A stretch of DNA of 64,000 nucleotides from Vibrio cortegadensis. GTDB taxonomy: Bacteria > Pseudomonadota > Gammaproteobacteria > Enterobacterales > Vibrionaceae. The stretch lies in assembly GCF_024347395.1 (NCBI RefSeq), contig NZ_AP025473.1:1054001-1118000 (forward strand), written 5' to 3'. The number at the start of each line of letters is the position of its first letter. The stretch's first letter is position 1. The position numbers and the translations under genes were made by a program. The notes below the pieces were generated by a model. That model worked only from the letters and a program-made list of their open reading frames with translations. It had not been told where the DNA came from and did no database searches. Below, piece by piece: positions 43,042 through 53,513 of this stretch.

Positions 43042-43998
43042 CTAATTGACGTTTAGCTTAATACTACCTCTTTTCGTATTTTTGGCTTCAAATAGAGCCT
43101 TATCCGCCAGTTGTACCAACTCTTCTAATTCCCATGAGTTAGGCATAATACGCTGATGCTCAATCCCAATGGTTACCGTCACTTTTTCACTGATTGGAGA
43201 GTGGGCATGAACTAGGGCGGATTGCTCAAGCTTGTCACTCAGTTCAGATGTTATCTCTTCCACATCATCTAATGTCAGGTGAGTGAAAAACAGTAGGAAT
43301 TCATCACCACCATAACGAAAACACATTCCGTTTTTTCGTTCTACACTTTTTAAACAGTCTGCGATGGTACGTAATGCTTTATCGCCATAAGTATGGCCAT
43401 AGTGATCATTGAGTTGTTTAAAATAGTCCACATCAATCATAAAGATTGTCGCACTCGCATGATCACGCTTTGCTCTCTCCATTACAGGAGGAACATAATT
43501 TTCCAAAGCATGCCTGTTAAACACTTGTGTTAAGTGGTCAGTGTTCGTCAGCCCCTCTAACAATTCCGTTTGCTTACCCAGTAGCTCCAAACTTTTATTT
43601 AGCTCAGTGACATTTCTCACGCACCATAAAACTTCCCCTTCAGCAGAGAAAGGTGCAACAACGGCACTGAAATATTGCTTCTCTTTTGGTCCAACAATCT
43701 CTTCAAACTGCGTTATATCACTTGGGGAAATGGTGTATTCGATCATTTGTGATTCACCCGATAGCGATACCTGCTCTAAAACCTTAAGGAAGGATTTAGC
43801 CAGTGCTGGTTCAAACAGATCAGTTAAGGAAGAGCCTAATAACTGCTGGGCATCGTGATGAAGTTGTTGGCTAGTTCCCCCCCACACATTAAGATACTTC
43901 CCTGCTCTATCGATTAAAAAGACAGGCTCAGGTAAAACCGATAGCACGTGACTAATTTGACATAATGAACGGCGACAATTGTGGGGAGGTGCATGCAT
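43042..43998 (-). CDS. PAS-GGDEF diguanylate cyclase
   Basis: 318 aa, soluble. N-terminal PAS domain (about 15-130: 'LPEPVFLIDRAGKYLNVWGG') and a GGDEF domain (about 155-318) with intact FRYGGDEFLLFF and 'IDVDYFKQLNDHYGHTYGDKAL'. There is no RxxD inhibition site. The PAS domain probably senses a small ligand or redox state. Start ATG 43998 has a weak ribosome-binding site. Confidence 0.9.
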   Translation of the reverse strand: MHAPPHNCRRSLCQISHVLSVLPEPVFLIDRAGKYLNVWGGTSQQLHHDAQQLLGSSLTDLFEPALAKSFLKVLEQVSLSGESQMIEYTISPSDITQFEEIVGPKEKQYFSAVVAPFSAEGEVLWCVRNVTELNKSLELLGKQTELLEGLTNTDHLTQVFNRHALENYVPPVMERAKRDHASATIFMIDVDYFKQLNDHYGHTYGDKALRTIADCLKSVERKNGMCFRYGGDEFLLFFTHLTLDDVEEITSELSDKLEQSALVHAHSPISEKVTVTIGIEHQRIMPNSWELEELVQLADKALFEAKNTKRGSIKLNVN

Positions 43999-44138
43999 GA
44001 ATTAATGATTCTAATTTAAAATAGTTTGTTACATTACCAAAACAGTATGCCATTTTATATCTGAATTTGCGGATTTTGAGATATCAAGCACCATTTGTTT
44101 GTGTTTATAAAAACACCAAATGATTAGATCTTCTCTAT

Positions 44139-44972
44139 CTAAAACAGCCGACGCTTTAAACCTGTTCGTTCTAAAATACGAGTCGAAATCTCTTCCACAG
44201 ACATACTTGAAGTATTGATATAGGGGATAGCCTCTCTTCTAAAAAGAGCCTCAACACTGATTAACTCCGTGATGCACTGCTCCGTACTTGCATACTCACT
44301 ATCAGCGAGCCTATTACCACGTATTTCGGTCAATCGTTCGGCATCAATCGTTAAACCGAACAGCTTATGACGGAAAATCTCGAAGCTTGGCAGCAGTTGA
44401 AGTCGTTTTATGTCTTCATCAATAAAGGGGTAATTCACAACGCGCAAACCAAACTGCATTGCCATGTATAAGCTCGTCGGTGTTTTGCCACTGCGAGAAA
44501 CACCAAGCAAAATAATATCGGCCTCTTCTAAACCGCGAAGTGAAATGCCATCGTCATGAGCCAGCGTATATTCAACCGCAGCAATCCGATCAAAATAACC
44601 AACTGAATCCTTATTCACACTATGTGATCGTTGTAACTGAGGCTTTGCTTCTAAGTCAAGATCCGCTTCGACTGAGGCCACTAGGCGCTCAAGAACATCA
44701 TAAAAATGAGCATTGGCTTGAAGCAACCTCTCTTTAATCTCAGGAATGACCATAGAGAAAAAGACCAGCGGAAATGTACCAGAAGTTGAAAATGAGAGTT
44801 CGATTTCTTTCAGTAAATCATTCAACTTCTCTTCACTTTCGATGAACGGAAATGTCTGAATATTGGCTTTAAATGGGAATTGAGCCAGTACAGTGTGCCC
44901 TAACGTTTCGCAAGTGATGGCCGTTCCGTCAGAAACATAGAACACATCACGACTTTGATATTCTGTTTGCAT
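44139..44972 (-). CDS. ppsR: PEP synthase regulatory protein (PpsR, DUF299)
   Basis: 277 aa. P-loop-like GVSRSGKTPTS (about 152-162), typical of the DUF299 bifunctional kinase/pyrophosphorylase that adds phosphate to a Thr of PpsA to inactivate it and removes it again. 'YVSDGTAITCETLGHTVLAQF' at the N-terminus is the family signature. Divergent from ppsA with 170 nt between, the standard placement. Confidence 0.95.
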   Translation of the reverse strand: MQTEYQSRDVFYVSDGTAITCETLGHTVLAQFPFKANIQTFPFIESEEKLNDLLKEIELSFSTSGTFPLVFFSMVIPEIKERLLQANAHFYDVLERLVASVEADLDLEAKPQLQRSHSVNKDSVGYFDRIAAVEYTLAHDDGISLRGLEEADIILLGVSRSGKTPTSLYMAMQFGLRVVNYPFIDEDIKRLQLLPSFEIFRHKLFGLTIDAERLTEIRGNRLADSEYASTEQCITELISVEALFRREAIPYINTSSMSVEEISTRILERTGLKRRLF

Positions 44973-45142
44973 ATTTTATTTAAGTTTTAAAAATTTTTTG
45001 AGTAGGATGTACCCATAATAACGAAATCCTACACGGGCATGCTATTACGTCCCCCACAGCTTTTAACATTTGTGAAAATTTTTTAAGCCAATACGTAATC
45101 GTTTGCCTTTTTCGCACTTAATGCAATGTTTCGGAGATAGAC

Positions 45143-47515
45143 ATGCAAAAGTACACTCTTTGGTTTAATACCCTGTCCATGAACGATGTCGACAAAGTCG
45201 GCGGTAAAAATGCTTCACTTGGTGAAATGGTTTCTAATTTATCCAATGCTGGCGTTTCAGTTCCTAACGGTTTTGCTACTACATCGTTTGCCTTCCACCA
45301 GTTTTTGGAATTTGAACAGCTTAATGACCGAATTTATGCCCTACTCAATGATTTGAATGTTGAAGATATTGATGCTCTGCGTAAGACAGGCGCGACGATT
45401 CGACAATGGATTCTGGATGCTCCCTTCCCAACGGAGTTAGAACATAATATCCGTGAGCATTACGCGACACTGATTGATGGTAATGACGAGCTTTCAGTCG
45501 CGGTACGCTCATCCGCAACCGCAGAGGATCTCCCTGATGCCTCGTTCGCTGGTCAACAAGAAACCTTCCTTAATGTCAAAGGCATCGATGCGGTTATCGA
45601 AGCAACAAAGCACGTTTATGCTTCGTTATTTAATGACAGGGCTATCTCATATCGTGTGCACCAAGGTTTCGACCATGAAGGCATTGCGCTTTCTGCGGGT
45701 ATTCAACGCATGGTTCGCTCTGACAAAGCCTCATCTGGCGTGATGTTTACACTCGATACCGAATCTGGCTTTGATCAGGTCGCCTTCATTACTTCCTCTT
45801 GGGGTCTGGGTGAAATGGTCGTTCAAGGCGCAGTGAACCCCGATGAGTTCTATGTTCATAAACCATCCCTTGAAGCCGGTAATCATTCGATCGTCCGCAA
45901 GACCTTTGGCTCCAAATTGATCAAAATGATCTACGCCAATAGCCAAGAGATCGGTAAGCAAGTTGAGATCATTGATACAGATGAAGAAGAGCAGAAGCAT
46001 TTCTCACTGGCCGATCATGAAATTGAAGAGCTTGCGAAACAGGCTTTAATTATTGAAAAACATTACCAGCGTCCAATGGATATTGAATGGGCCAAAGATG
46101 GGATTGACGGCAAGATCTACATTGTCCAAGCACGACCAGAAACCGTGTGTTCTCAAAGTGACAAAAATGTCGTCGAGCGTTTCCAATTAAACGCAAAAGC
46201 AGAAGTCTTGATTGAAGGCCGAGCCATTGGACAGCGAATAGGCACTGGTCCTGTACGCTTAGTCTCTTCTTTGGACCAAATGTCACTAGTCCAAGATGGT
46301 GATGTGCTGGTCACAGACATGACGGATCCGGATTGGGAACCGGTAATGAAAAAAGCTTCTGCTATCGTGACCAATCGTGGTGGCCGAACTTGCCATGCTG
46401 CAATAATTGCACGCGAACTCGGTATTCCAGCCATTGTCGGTTGTGGTGATGCGACAGAAAAGCTGACAAATGAGCAATCTGTTACAGTGTCATGTTCTGA
46501 AGGTGAAACTGGATTTGTCTATCAAGGTGAGTTGAACTTTGAAGTAAAACAGTCAGCAGTCAACGAGTTACCATTACTGCCGACTAAAGTCATGATGAAT
46601 GTTGGAAACCCAGATCGTGCTTTCGACTTTGCTCAATTGCCAAATGAAGGTGTTGGTCTTGCTCGTTTAGAGTTCATCATCAATAAGATGATTGGGATCC
46701 ACCCTAAGGCCCTGCTCAATTTTGATGCACAACCTGAAGAGCTTCAAGCTGAGATCACTGAGCGCATTAAAGGCTATAGCGACCCAATTGATTTCTACGT
46801 TAGTAAACTTACTGAAGGTATTGCAACAATAGGTGCGGCTTTCTGGCCTAAGCGTGTGATTGTCCGCATGTCTGACTTTAAGTCGAACGAATATAGCAAC
46901 TTAGTCGGTGGTAAAGATTACGAACCACACGAAGAGAACCCAATGCTAGGATTTAGAGGCGCTTCTCGCTACATCTCTTCCTCTTTTGAAGACTGTTTTG
47001 AGCTTGAAACTCAAGCAATCAAACGTGTACGTAACGAAATGGGCTTAAAGAACGTAGAGATCATGATCCCATTTGTTCGAACACCAAGCGAAGCAGAATC
47101 AGTGATCGATCTATTGGCGAAATTCGGTTTACGACGCGGTCAAGATGGACTTAAAGTCATTATGATGTGCGAGCTACCGTCTAACGCAATACTTGCAGAC
47201 GAGTTCTTAAAATTCTTTGATGGCTTCTCTATCGGTTCAAATGATATGACGCAATTGGCTCTTGGTTTAGACCGAGATTCAGGCGATGTCGCGCACTTGT
47301 TTGATGAACGAGATCCAGCAGTAAAAGCGTTGCTGAAATTGGCCATTGATGCCGCAACCAAAGCAGGAAAATATATTGGTATTTGCGGACAAGGCCCATC
47401 CGACCATGACGATTTTGCTCAATGGTTAATGGAGCAAGGCATTAGTTCTGTATCGTTAAACCCAGATACTGTTGTCGATACTTGGCTCAAGCTTGGTAAC
47501 ATTGACCAAAAATAG
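45143..47515 (+). CDS. ppsA: Phosphoenolpyruvate synthase
   Basis: 790 aa; converts pyruvate plus ATP to PEP in gluconeogenesis. N-terminal ATP-grasp ('GGKNASLGEMV', 'VAVRSSATAEDLPDASFAGQQ'), the phospho-His domain with the catalytic His in NRGGRTCHAAIIARELG (about residue 420), and the C-terminal PEP-binding barrel with 'GICGQGPSDHDDFAQWL' (catalytic Cys). GGAG 8-11 nt before ATG 45143. Controlled after translation by the divergent ppsR product. Confidence 0.97.
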   Translation: MQKYTLWFNTLSMNDVDKVGGKNASLGEMVSNLSNAGVSVPNGFATTSFAFHQFLEFEQLNDRIYALLNDLNVEDIDALRKTGATIRQWILDAPFPTELEHNIREHYATLIDGNDELSVAVRSSATAEDLPDASFAGQQETFLNVKGIDAVIEATKHVYASLFNDRAISYRVHQGFDHEGIALSAGIQRMVRSDKASSGVMFTLDTESGFDQVAFITSSWGLGEMVVQGAVNPDEFYVHKPSLEAGNHSIVRKTFGSKLIKMIYANSQEIGKQVEIIDTDEEEQKHFSLADHEIEELAKQALIIEKHYQRPMDIEWAKDGIDGKIYIVQARPETVCSQSDKNVVERFQLNAKAEVLIEGRAIGQRIGTGPVRLVSSLDQMSLVQDGDVLVTDMTDPDWEPVMKKASAIVTNRGGRTCHAAIIARELGIPAIVGCGDATEKLTNEQSVTVSCSEGETGFVYQGELNFEVKQSAVNELPLLPTKVMMNVGNPDRAFDFAQLPNEGVGLARLEFIINKMIGIHPKALLNFDAQPEELQAEITERIKGYSDPIDFYVSKLTEGIATIGAAFWPKRVIVRMSDFKSNEYSNLVGGKDYEPHEENPMLGFRGASRYISSSFEDCFELETQAIKRVRNEMGLKNVEIMIPFVRTPSEAESVIDLLAKFGLRRGQDGLKVIMMCELPSNAILADEFLKFFDGFSIGSNDMTQLALGLDRDSGDVAHLFDERDPAVKALLKLAIDAATKAGKYIGICGQGPSDHDDFAQWLMEQGISSVSLNPDTVVDTWLKLGNIDQK

Positions 47516-47584
47516 CGTTCTATAACAAGAATCGTTATTTATAACTGAGCAGATTTATAATTGAGCCGCTCTATAACTAAGTAA

Positions 47585-47620
47585 AAAAAGCCGATGACAT
47601 TTTTATGTCATCGGCTTTTT
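47585..47620. terminator. Bidirectional terminator of ppsA and folE
   Basis: AAAAAGCCGATGACAT (47585-47600), loop TTTT, ATGTCATCGGCTTTTT (47605-47620). A 16-bp perfect stem with A and T runs, serving both genes. Confidence 0.93.
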
Positions 47621-47683
47621 TATTCTTGTCGCTAATGGCTAGTCGCCTTTCACGATTAATCTATTGAGCTATTAACCATAAAC

Positions 47684-48337
47684 CTAGCGTAAGCCGCTGA
47701 GAAACTCATGCCTTGTCGCTGGATTGGACTTAAAGATCCCACCTAACGCAGTAGTAGTGGTTTCACTTGTTGCATCCATTACTCCGCGTGATTTAACGCA
47801 GTAATGCACCGCATCCATCGTTACTGCAACGTCTTCTGTCTCAAGCAAGGTTTGCAATGCGACTAGAATCTGTTGTGTCATCCGTTCTTGCACCTGAGGG
47901 CGCTGAGCGAAGAAACGTACGATACGATTAATTTTTGATAATCCGATGATTTTTCCACGTGGTATATAAGCCACCGCTGCTTTGCCATCTATTGTGACTA
48001 AGTGGTGCTCACACGTGCTGGTTACCGTAATGTCCTTTACTCTAACCATTTCACTAACGTTCATCTTGTTCTCGATGACGGTGATTTTTGGAAAGTTTGT
48101 GTAGTCTAAACCTGAAAACACTTCATCAACATACATCTTGGCGATGCGTTGAGGCGTCTCCTCTAAACTATCGTCAGTAAGGTCTAGCTCGAGCAGAGAC
48201 AAGATTTCACGCATATGGTGTTCAATCTTTTCTTTTTTCTCTTCTCGGCTTACATCATTAGGACGCATCGGCGTCTCTAATCCACGGCTTGATAGCGCAT
48301 CTTTAACCAACAGAGCTGATTCGCTAAGACCTGACAT
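47684..48337 (-). CDS. folE: GTP cyclohydrolase I
   Basis: 217 aa from ATG 48337, preceded by GAGG at about 7 nt; the in-frame ATG at 48343 is less well placed. Zinc ligands Cys and His in TSTCEHHLV and Cys in VHYCVKSRG are present. First enzyme of tetrahydrofolate synthesis from GTP; the homodecamer is cytoplasmic. Convergent with ppsA, divergent from moeA. Confidence 0.96.
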   Translation of the reverse strand: MSGLSESALLVKDALSSRGLETPMRPNDVSREEKKEKIEHHMREILSLLELDLTDDSLEETPQRIAKMYVDEVFSGLDYTNFPKITVIENKMNVSEMVRVKDITVTSTCEHHLVTIDGKAAVAYIPRGKIIGLSKINRIVRFFAQRPQVQERMTQQILVALQTLLETEDVAVTMDAVHYCVKSRGVMDATSETTTTALGGIFKSNPATRHEFLSGLR

Positions 48338-48538
48338 TCGCATTCCTCTTGATTTACCCCTTTTGGATGGCAGACAAGCATACTCGCAATCTTGAATAAT
48401 TACACCCCTATTTTGGTGAGGGGCATTGCACTGAAGTGATGAATACCAACACCTGTGGAGTATATTGCCAGGGCTAAATTTATGCTAAAGTACTCGGCGA
48501 TAACACTCTAATAATGACAAGTACCAAAGGATTCTTAT

Positions 48539-49774
48539 ATGGGCTGCTGTGACGCTCCGGGCTTAATGCCTATTGAAGACGCGCTAGACAAAATGCTTTC
48601 GCGTATCTCTCCTATTCAAACGACCCTACAACTACCTCTTGCTGATGCTTTAGGCTATGTCCTAGCTGAAGACGTTTTATCTCCAATTTTTGTTCCACCT
48701 TTTGATAATTCTGCAATGGATGGTTATGCGATAAAACTCGCTGATCTTGAGCGTTCCAATATATTACCGCTTGCTGGTAAATCTTTCGCCGGACTTCCAT
48801 TTGAAGGTGAATGGCCTGCTGGAACCTGTATCCGTATCATGACAGGCGCAAAAATCCCTGAGGGCTGTGATGCTGTTATCATGCAAGAAAATACCGCAGT
48901 AACAGATCTTGGCATTGAAATTAAACAAGAGAACATCAAACCACAAAACAATATTCGCCCTACTGGTGATGACATCAAACAAGGTGACATTGTTCTAGAA
49001 AAAGGGGTAAGACTTACCCCGCGCGATATTCCGATGATCGCCTCTCTTGGCTTTAGTCATCTAAACGTTATTGCTAAACCTAAAGTGGCCTTCTTCTCTA
49101 CTGGTGACGAATTGAAATCATTGGGTGAGACGTTGGAAGATGGTCAAATTTACGACAGCAATCGCTATGGAATTAAACCTCTCATCGAAGGTTTTGGCAG
49201 CGAAGCGATTGATCTTGGAATCATTCCAGACTGCCAAGACACCTTACGAGCAACATTTGAAGAAGCACAAAAAATGGCTGATGTGGTTGTCACTTCCGGC
49301 GGTGTAAGTGTCGGCGAAGCGGATTACACCAAAGACATACTCGAAGAACTTGGGGAGATCGGTTTTTGGAAACTTGCGATTAAACCGGGCAAGCCTTTCG
49401 CTTTTGGCGCTCTAGATGATGCATGGTTCTGTGGGTTGCCAGGAAACCCGGTTTCAGCCATTTTGACAATGTATGTTTTAGTTCAACCTATGCTAGCGAA
49501 ACTTGCAGGCCATACTCATTGGCAAGCACCTGAATCCATCCCTGCCATTACAAAAACGGCTTTCAAAAAAGGCCCGGGGCGAACAGACTATCAACGTGGG
49601 ATCTACACCATCAGAAATGGTCAGTTCGAAGTTGAATCGACAGGCAACCAAAGCTCTGGTGCATTTCGTTCAATGAGCCTTGCTAACTGCTTCGTCGTTA
49701 TTGAACGTGACAGAGGTAATGTTCAAGTGGGTGAAACCGTTCAGATCCAGCAGTTTAACTCTACGCTTTATTAA
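48539..49774 (+). CDS. moeA: Molybdopterin molybdenumtransferase MoeA
   Basis: 411 aa; inserts molybdate into adenylylated molybdopterin. MoeA motifs: 'PPFDNSAMDGYAI', IMTGAKIPEGCDAV, FSTGDEL, 'DSNRYGIKPLI', VVTSGGVSVGEADY, and the C-terminal 'GLPGNPVSAILTM'. Begins MGCCDAPGLM, with two Cys at the start. Followed 11 nt later by moeB, one operon. Confidence 0.96.
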   Translation: MGCCDAPGLMPIEDALDKMLSRISPIQTTLQLPLADALGYVLAEDVLSPIFVPPFDNSAMDGYAIKLADLERSNILPLAGKSFAGLPFEGEWPAGTCIRIMTGAKIPEGCDAVIMQENTAVTDLGIEIKQENIKPQNNIRPTGDDIKQGDIVLEKGVRLTPRDIPMIASLGFSHLNVIAKPKVAFFSTGDELKSLGETLEDGQIYDSNRYGIKPLIEGFGSEAIDLGIIPDCQDTLRATFEEAQKMADVVVTSGGVSVGEADYTKDILEELGEIGFWKLAIKPGKPFAFGALDDAWFCGLPGNPVSAILTMYVLVQPMLAKLAGHTHWQAPESIPAITKTAFKKGPGRTDYQRGIYTIRNGQFEVESTGNQSSGAFRSMSLANCFVVIERDRGNVQVGETVQIQQFNSTLY

Positions 49775-49785
49775 GGAATTGAGAG

Positions 49786-50538
49786 TTGGAAATATTATCT
49801 GACCAAGAGATGCTTCGCTACAATCGTCAAATCATCCTCAAACAGTTTGATTTTGATGGACAAGAAGCCCTAAAGCAGAGCTCAATTTTGATCCTTGGTG
49901 CTGGTGGCTTAGGTTGTGCCTCTTCTCAATACCTTGCCACTGCGGGGGTTGGAAAAATCACCTTGATTGATGACGATGTCGTTGAACTGTCGAATTTACA
50001 ACGTCAAGTTCTACACAGTGACGCAGACATTGGTCGTTTGAAAGTCGATTCCGCTAAGGAGACACTTTTAACTCTTAACCCTCATATCATGGTTGATACG
50101 GTTTCTGAACGCTTAAACGATGAGCAGCTTAGACAACTTGTGGAATCGCACTCTTTAGTGCTCGACGCAAGTGACAACGTAGCAACTCGAAATCAACTGA
50201 ACAGACTCTGCTTTGCGACTAAAACACCATTAGTTTCTGGTGCCGCTATTCGTATGGAAGGTCAAATTAGTGTATTCACTTATGATGATGAGAATCAGCC
50301 ATGCTATCAATGCCTCAGTAGCCTATTTGGAACCGCTGCATTAAGTTGTGTTGAGGCGGGAGTAATGGCTCCTGTTGTCGGAATTATCGGGGCGACTCAA
50401 GCGCTAGAAGCCATTAAGGTATTAGCGAACTTTGGCCAGTCGAAGCAAGGAAAGCTATTGATCTTAGATGCGATGTCACTGACATGGCGTGAAATGAAAT
50501 TATTCAAGCAGCCATCATGTCCGGTATGTAGCAAATAA
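49786..50538 (+). CDS. moeB: Molybdopterin-synthase adenylyltransferase MoeB
   Basis: 250 aa. Start TTG at 49786: the conserved LSDQEMLRYNRQI begins four residues later, as in E. coli MoeB, while the first ATG (49810) would remove it. ATP motif LGAGGLGC; Zn-binding Cys pair CYQC and CPVC at the end. It activates the C-terminal Gly of MoaD for sulfur transfer. A ribosome-binding site AAGGA is 10 nt upstream of the TTG. Confidence 0.95.
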   Translation: MEILSDQEMLRYNRQIILKQFDFDGQEALKQSSILILGAGGLGCASSQYLATAGVGKITLIDDDVVELSNLQRQVLHSDADIGRLKVDSAKETLLTLNPHIMVDTVSERLNDEQLRQLVESHSLVLDASDNVATRNQLNRLCFATKTPLVSGAAIRMEGQISVFTYDDENQPCYQCLSSLFGTAALSCVEAGVMAPVVGIIGATQALEAIKVLANFGQSKQGKLLILDAMSLTWREMKLFKQPSCPVCSK

Positions 50539-50594
50539 CGTCATCGATCCATCCAGTTTCATGGCTGGTAGCATTACTCCGTCACTCATCATTA

Positions 50595-50623
50595 AGCCTT
50601 AGTCTAATCGCTAAGGCTTTTTT
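50595..50623 (+). terminator. Intrinsic terminator of moeAB
   Basis: AAGCCTTAG (50595-50603 region) / CTAAGGCTT (50611-50619) stem, then T6 (50618-50623). About 57 nt past the moeB stop. Confidence 0.85.
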
Positions 50624-50753
50624 CATATCTCCAATATTGATAATCAAATTGAGAATATAGAAAATATAAAAATAAAAGACATTGAAATCAAAAGGTTAAA
50701 AATGGCACGCAACTTGTAATAAGGAGTATACGTTAGAAGGAAAGGAAGATGAC

Positions 50754-52868
50754 ATGAGAATACTACCTATTGTTGCTTTATCATTGGCTACCTATGGAGG
50801 GGCGGCATTGGCAGCCCCATTCGATACTTGTCCAAGCAAAGCCTATTTATTCCAATCAAACCCAGTTCAAGTGTATGGCTTAAACTTAGTTACTGGTCAA
50901 TCAACGCTGATACAAAGCGACACAGGCATGGATGTGAACATTAACGGTGTCGGGTTCGATTTTGAAAACCGCTATATCTATGGTTACGACACAACGAATA
51001 AACAAATCGTAAGGTTAGGCCACGACTTCCAAGCAGAGATCGTTAACACAGCTAATTTACCCACTGGCCACACTTTTTATGTGGGTGATGTTCACGACCA
51101 ATATTATTACCTATACCGCACTGGAAAAGGGCTTTTTAGAATTGACTTGCGCCCACTTGAGAGTGATCCAACGGCCATTTTATTAGTAGAGCAGATCTCC
51201 TCTTCCGCTAGCCCAAAATTAACGGATTTCGCTTTCCACCCCGGTGATGGTTCTCTATATGGTATCGATAATAACAGCGGCGGTTTATATCGCTTTAATA
51301 CGTCAACAGGCGCTGAAACTTACATCGGAGATACTGGCGAGCTAGGAACATTTGGAGCGGGTTACTTTGATGTCAACGGTTACTACTACGTATCTCGAAA
51401 TCAAGATGGACAAGTCTACCGTATTGATTTATCCGACGATGCTCAAATAGCCGCCGGAAATGTCCCTGCGGTTAAGTTTGCAGATGGTCCTTCATCTAGT
51501 CAAAACGATGGTGCACGTTGTGCAAATGCTCCTGTGATTGATGAAGACTCGACCATCGATTTTGGTGACGCTCCTGATAGCTATCAAACTACGCTTGCCA
51601 GTAATGGCCCGCGACACCAAATCGATGGCATGACTTGGTTAGGCAACACAGTACCAGACGGAGAACAGGATGGTTTTGTGTCCCCTTTAAGTGATAACAC
51701 TTCTGGCAGTAATGATGAAGATGGAATCGGATTTGTTACCGCTCTAGAAACTGGTTTTGACTCCATTATTATTGCCAATGCTTCAATCTCTGGTTACTTG
51801 TCTGCATGGATAGACTGGAACCAAGATGGTGATTTCGACGATGAAAACGAGAAGGTATTTTCAGACAAGGAGCTCACTGCTGGCACGAATCAACTGCTGC
51901 TGAATGTCGATATCAATGCCCTAAACGGTAACACATGGGCTCGATTTCGTTTCAGTCAACAAACAGGACTTAATTACAACGGAGGCTCTACCTCTGGAGA
52001 AGTGGAAGACTATCAAATCAACGTTCTCAATGATGGGGCCACTGCTCGATACTTCCCAAGCGAATTTGGCTACGCGACCCTCGCTTATGAAGATAACTGG
52101 CCCTATACCGCAGATTACGATATGAACGACGTCGTCATGTTCTACCACATCACCGAAATTGTTAAAGAGAATAAGGTGGTTAAATCAACCATTAAAGGCC
52201 GATTTGCAGCTTATGGCGCAGACTATAAAAATGGATTTGCTGTTAGATTAGCTGGATTGTCTCGCTCTGAGATTGATACGGCTCGTACCTTCCAACAGCA
52301 TAACGGTGCAATCAATGAAGATAGCGGATTGGAGCTGGATGCCAACGAAGCAATATTTATTATATCGAACGATTTAACGTCTAAATTTTCAACAAATTGC
52401 AGTTACTATCGAACCATTAATAGCTGTAAAGACTCCGAAGCTTTTGCTTTCAACTTAAGCATTACATTGAAAGAAGATGCTGATGTCTCTTCTCTTATGG
52501 GAATGCCATATGACCCATTCATCTTTGCCTCACCAGGAACCTATCATGGGCAGGGCTTACCCAATCACCCCGGTCGTAGCTATGAGATACATTTAGCTGA
52601 CCAGGCCCCAACAGAGAAATTTGATACCGATAACCTTGCCGGCCTTGGTGTCGATGTCAGTGATGAAAGTTCAGGTGTTTACTTTAAGACAGCGACAAAT
52701 TTACCTTGGGCGCTACTCATTACCGATGAATGGGAATGGCCGACAGAACGTACCGACCTTGTAACTGCCTATCCGAGTTTTGCCGAATATGCCCAATCTG
52801 GTGGCAGTAAAAACACTGATTGGTTTGAGTCATCAAATGCTATACAAAATAAATACTATCAACCATAA
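50754..52868 (+). CDS. LruC-domain exported protein
   Basis: 704 aa with a signal peptide (cut near ALA-APF, residue about 21). The N-terminal half (about 25-260) is a beta-propeller-like region (DUF6923-type); then an acidic domain with 'SAWIDWNQDGDFDDENEKVF' and GSTSGEVEDYQINV; the C-terminal LruC domain (about 430-700) starts with 'FGYATLAYEDNWPYTADYDMNDVV' and ends 'WALLITDEWEWPTERTDL'. LruC proteins are Ca-loop-rich, surface-exposed proteins of unknown function. 11 nt upstream of a lipoprotein gene, likely its partner. Confidence 0.8.
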   Translation: MRILPIVALSLATYGGAALAAPFDTCPSKAYLFQSNPVQVYGLNLVTGQSTLIQSDTGMDVNINGVGFDFENRYIYGYDTTNKQIVRLGHDFQAEIVNTANLPTGHTFYVGDVHDQYYYLYRTGKGLFRIDLRPLESDPTAILLVEQISSSASPKLTDFAFHPGDGSLYGIDNNSGGLYRFNTSTGAETYIGDTGELGTFGAGYFDVNGYYYVSRNQDGQVYRIDLSDDAQIAAGNVPAVKFADGPSSSQNDGARCANAPVIDEDSTIDFGDAPDSYQTTLASNGPRHQIDGMTWLGNTVPDGEQDGFVSPLSDNTSGSNDEDGIGFVTALETGFDSIIIANASISGYLSAWIDWNQDGDFDDENEKVFSDKELTAGTNQLLLNVDINALNGNTWARFRFSQQTGLNYNGGSTSGEVEDYQINVLNDGATARYFPSEFGYATLAYEDNWPYTADYDMNDVVMFYHITEIVKENKVVKSTIKGRFAAYGADYKNGFAVRLAGLSRSEIDTARTFQQHNGAINEDSGLELDANEAIFIISNDLTSKFSTNCSYYRTINSCKDSEAFAFNLSITLKEDADVSSLMGMPYDPFIFASPGTYHGQGLPNHPGRSYEIHLADQAPTEKFDTDNLAGLGVDVSDESSGVYFKTATNLPWALLITDEWEWPTERTDLVTAYPSFAEYAQSGGSKNTDWFESSNAIQNKYYQP

Positions 52869-52879
52869 GGGTATCGATT

Positions 52880-53323
52880 ATGAAAAACTTACTGACTGTA
52901 ACGACGCTAACTCTTATTCTTATGGGGTGTGGGGGCGGAGGAGGTGGGGGTGGAAGCTCTGAAGGCGGTAATAGCACCGCCACTCCGGCAGAAAGTACCT
53001 TAACGACCTCTGAGCTAATTGTTCCTGATGGGTTTGACTACAACCCAATAGACGATTTTCAGCTCAAGCTTGATTTAAGCAGTGAGACCACACAACGTGC
53101 ATACGTATCTGTCTACCATCAATTTAGCACCGATAATAGCGCAGCCATACAAGCGAATTATTCAAGTCGCATCGCATCAGCTTCATTGCAAGAAGGTAAA
53201 AGCACCATCAATTTTACAGTACCAAATGCAAAAAAAGAGTTGTTAGTCGAAATATGGTTTTATGATGGGTCTCCTGCTAAACAGCAGATTTTTTCTACCA
53301 CGAACCGCCAATTAATTTGGTAA
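52880..53323 (+). CDS. Small lipoprotein with poly-Gly linker
   Basis: 147 aa. Signal peptide 'NLLTVTTLTLILMGC' with lipobox LMGC (Cys17), then eight Gly and a Ser/Gly/Thr linker, and a C-terminal beta-rich domain ('RAYVSVYHQFSTDNSA', 'KSTINFTVPNAKKELLVEIWFY'). Probably anchored to the outer membrane, exposing a small globular domain. Operon with the LruC gene (12-nt gap). The C-terminal domain is not recognised. Confidence 0.7.
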   Translation: MKNLLTVTTLTLILMGCGGGGGGGGSSEGGNSTATPAESTLTTSELIVPDGFDYNPIDDFQLKLDLSSETTQRAYVSVYHQFSTDNSAAIQANYSSRIASASLQEGKSTINFTVPNAKKELLVEIWFYDGSPAKQQIFSTTNRQLIW

Positions 53324-53513
53324 TCAATTTCATGGGAAGTTGGACAATATTGCCGCTTCCCTAGTTTTTCTTCCCATTCCCCCCAGTAAATAAGTTATGT
53401 TTCTCACATCTAAGCAAAAAATGTCACTTACTACCAAATCAATACTTGCTTCACTATTTTGAATAGCTACCATGGTATCACAAACAGCGTACTGAAAAGC
53501 TTCATGAGGTTAA

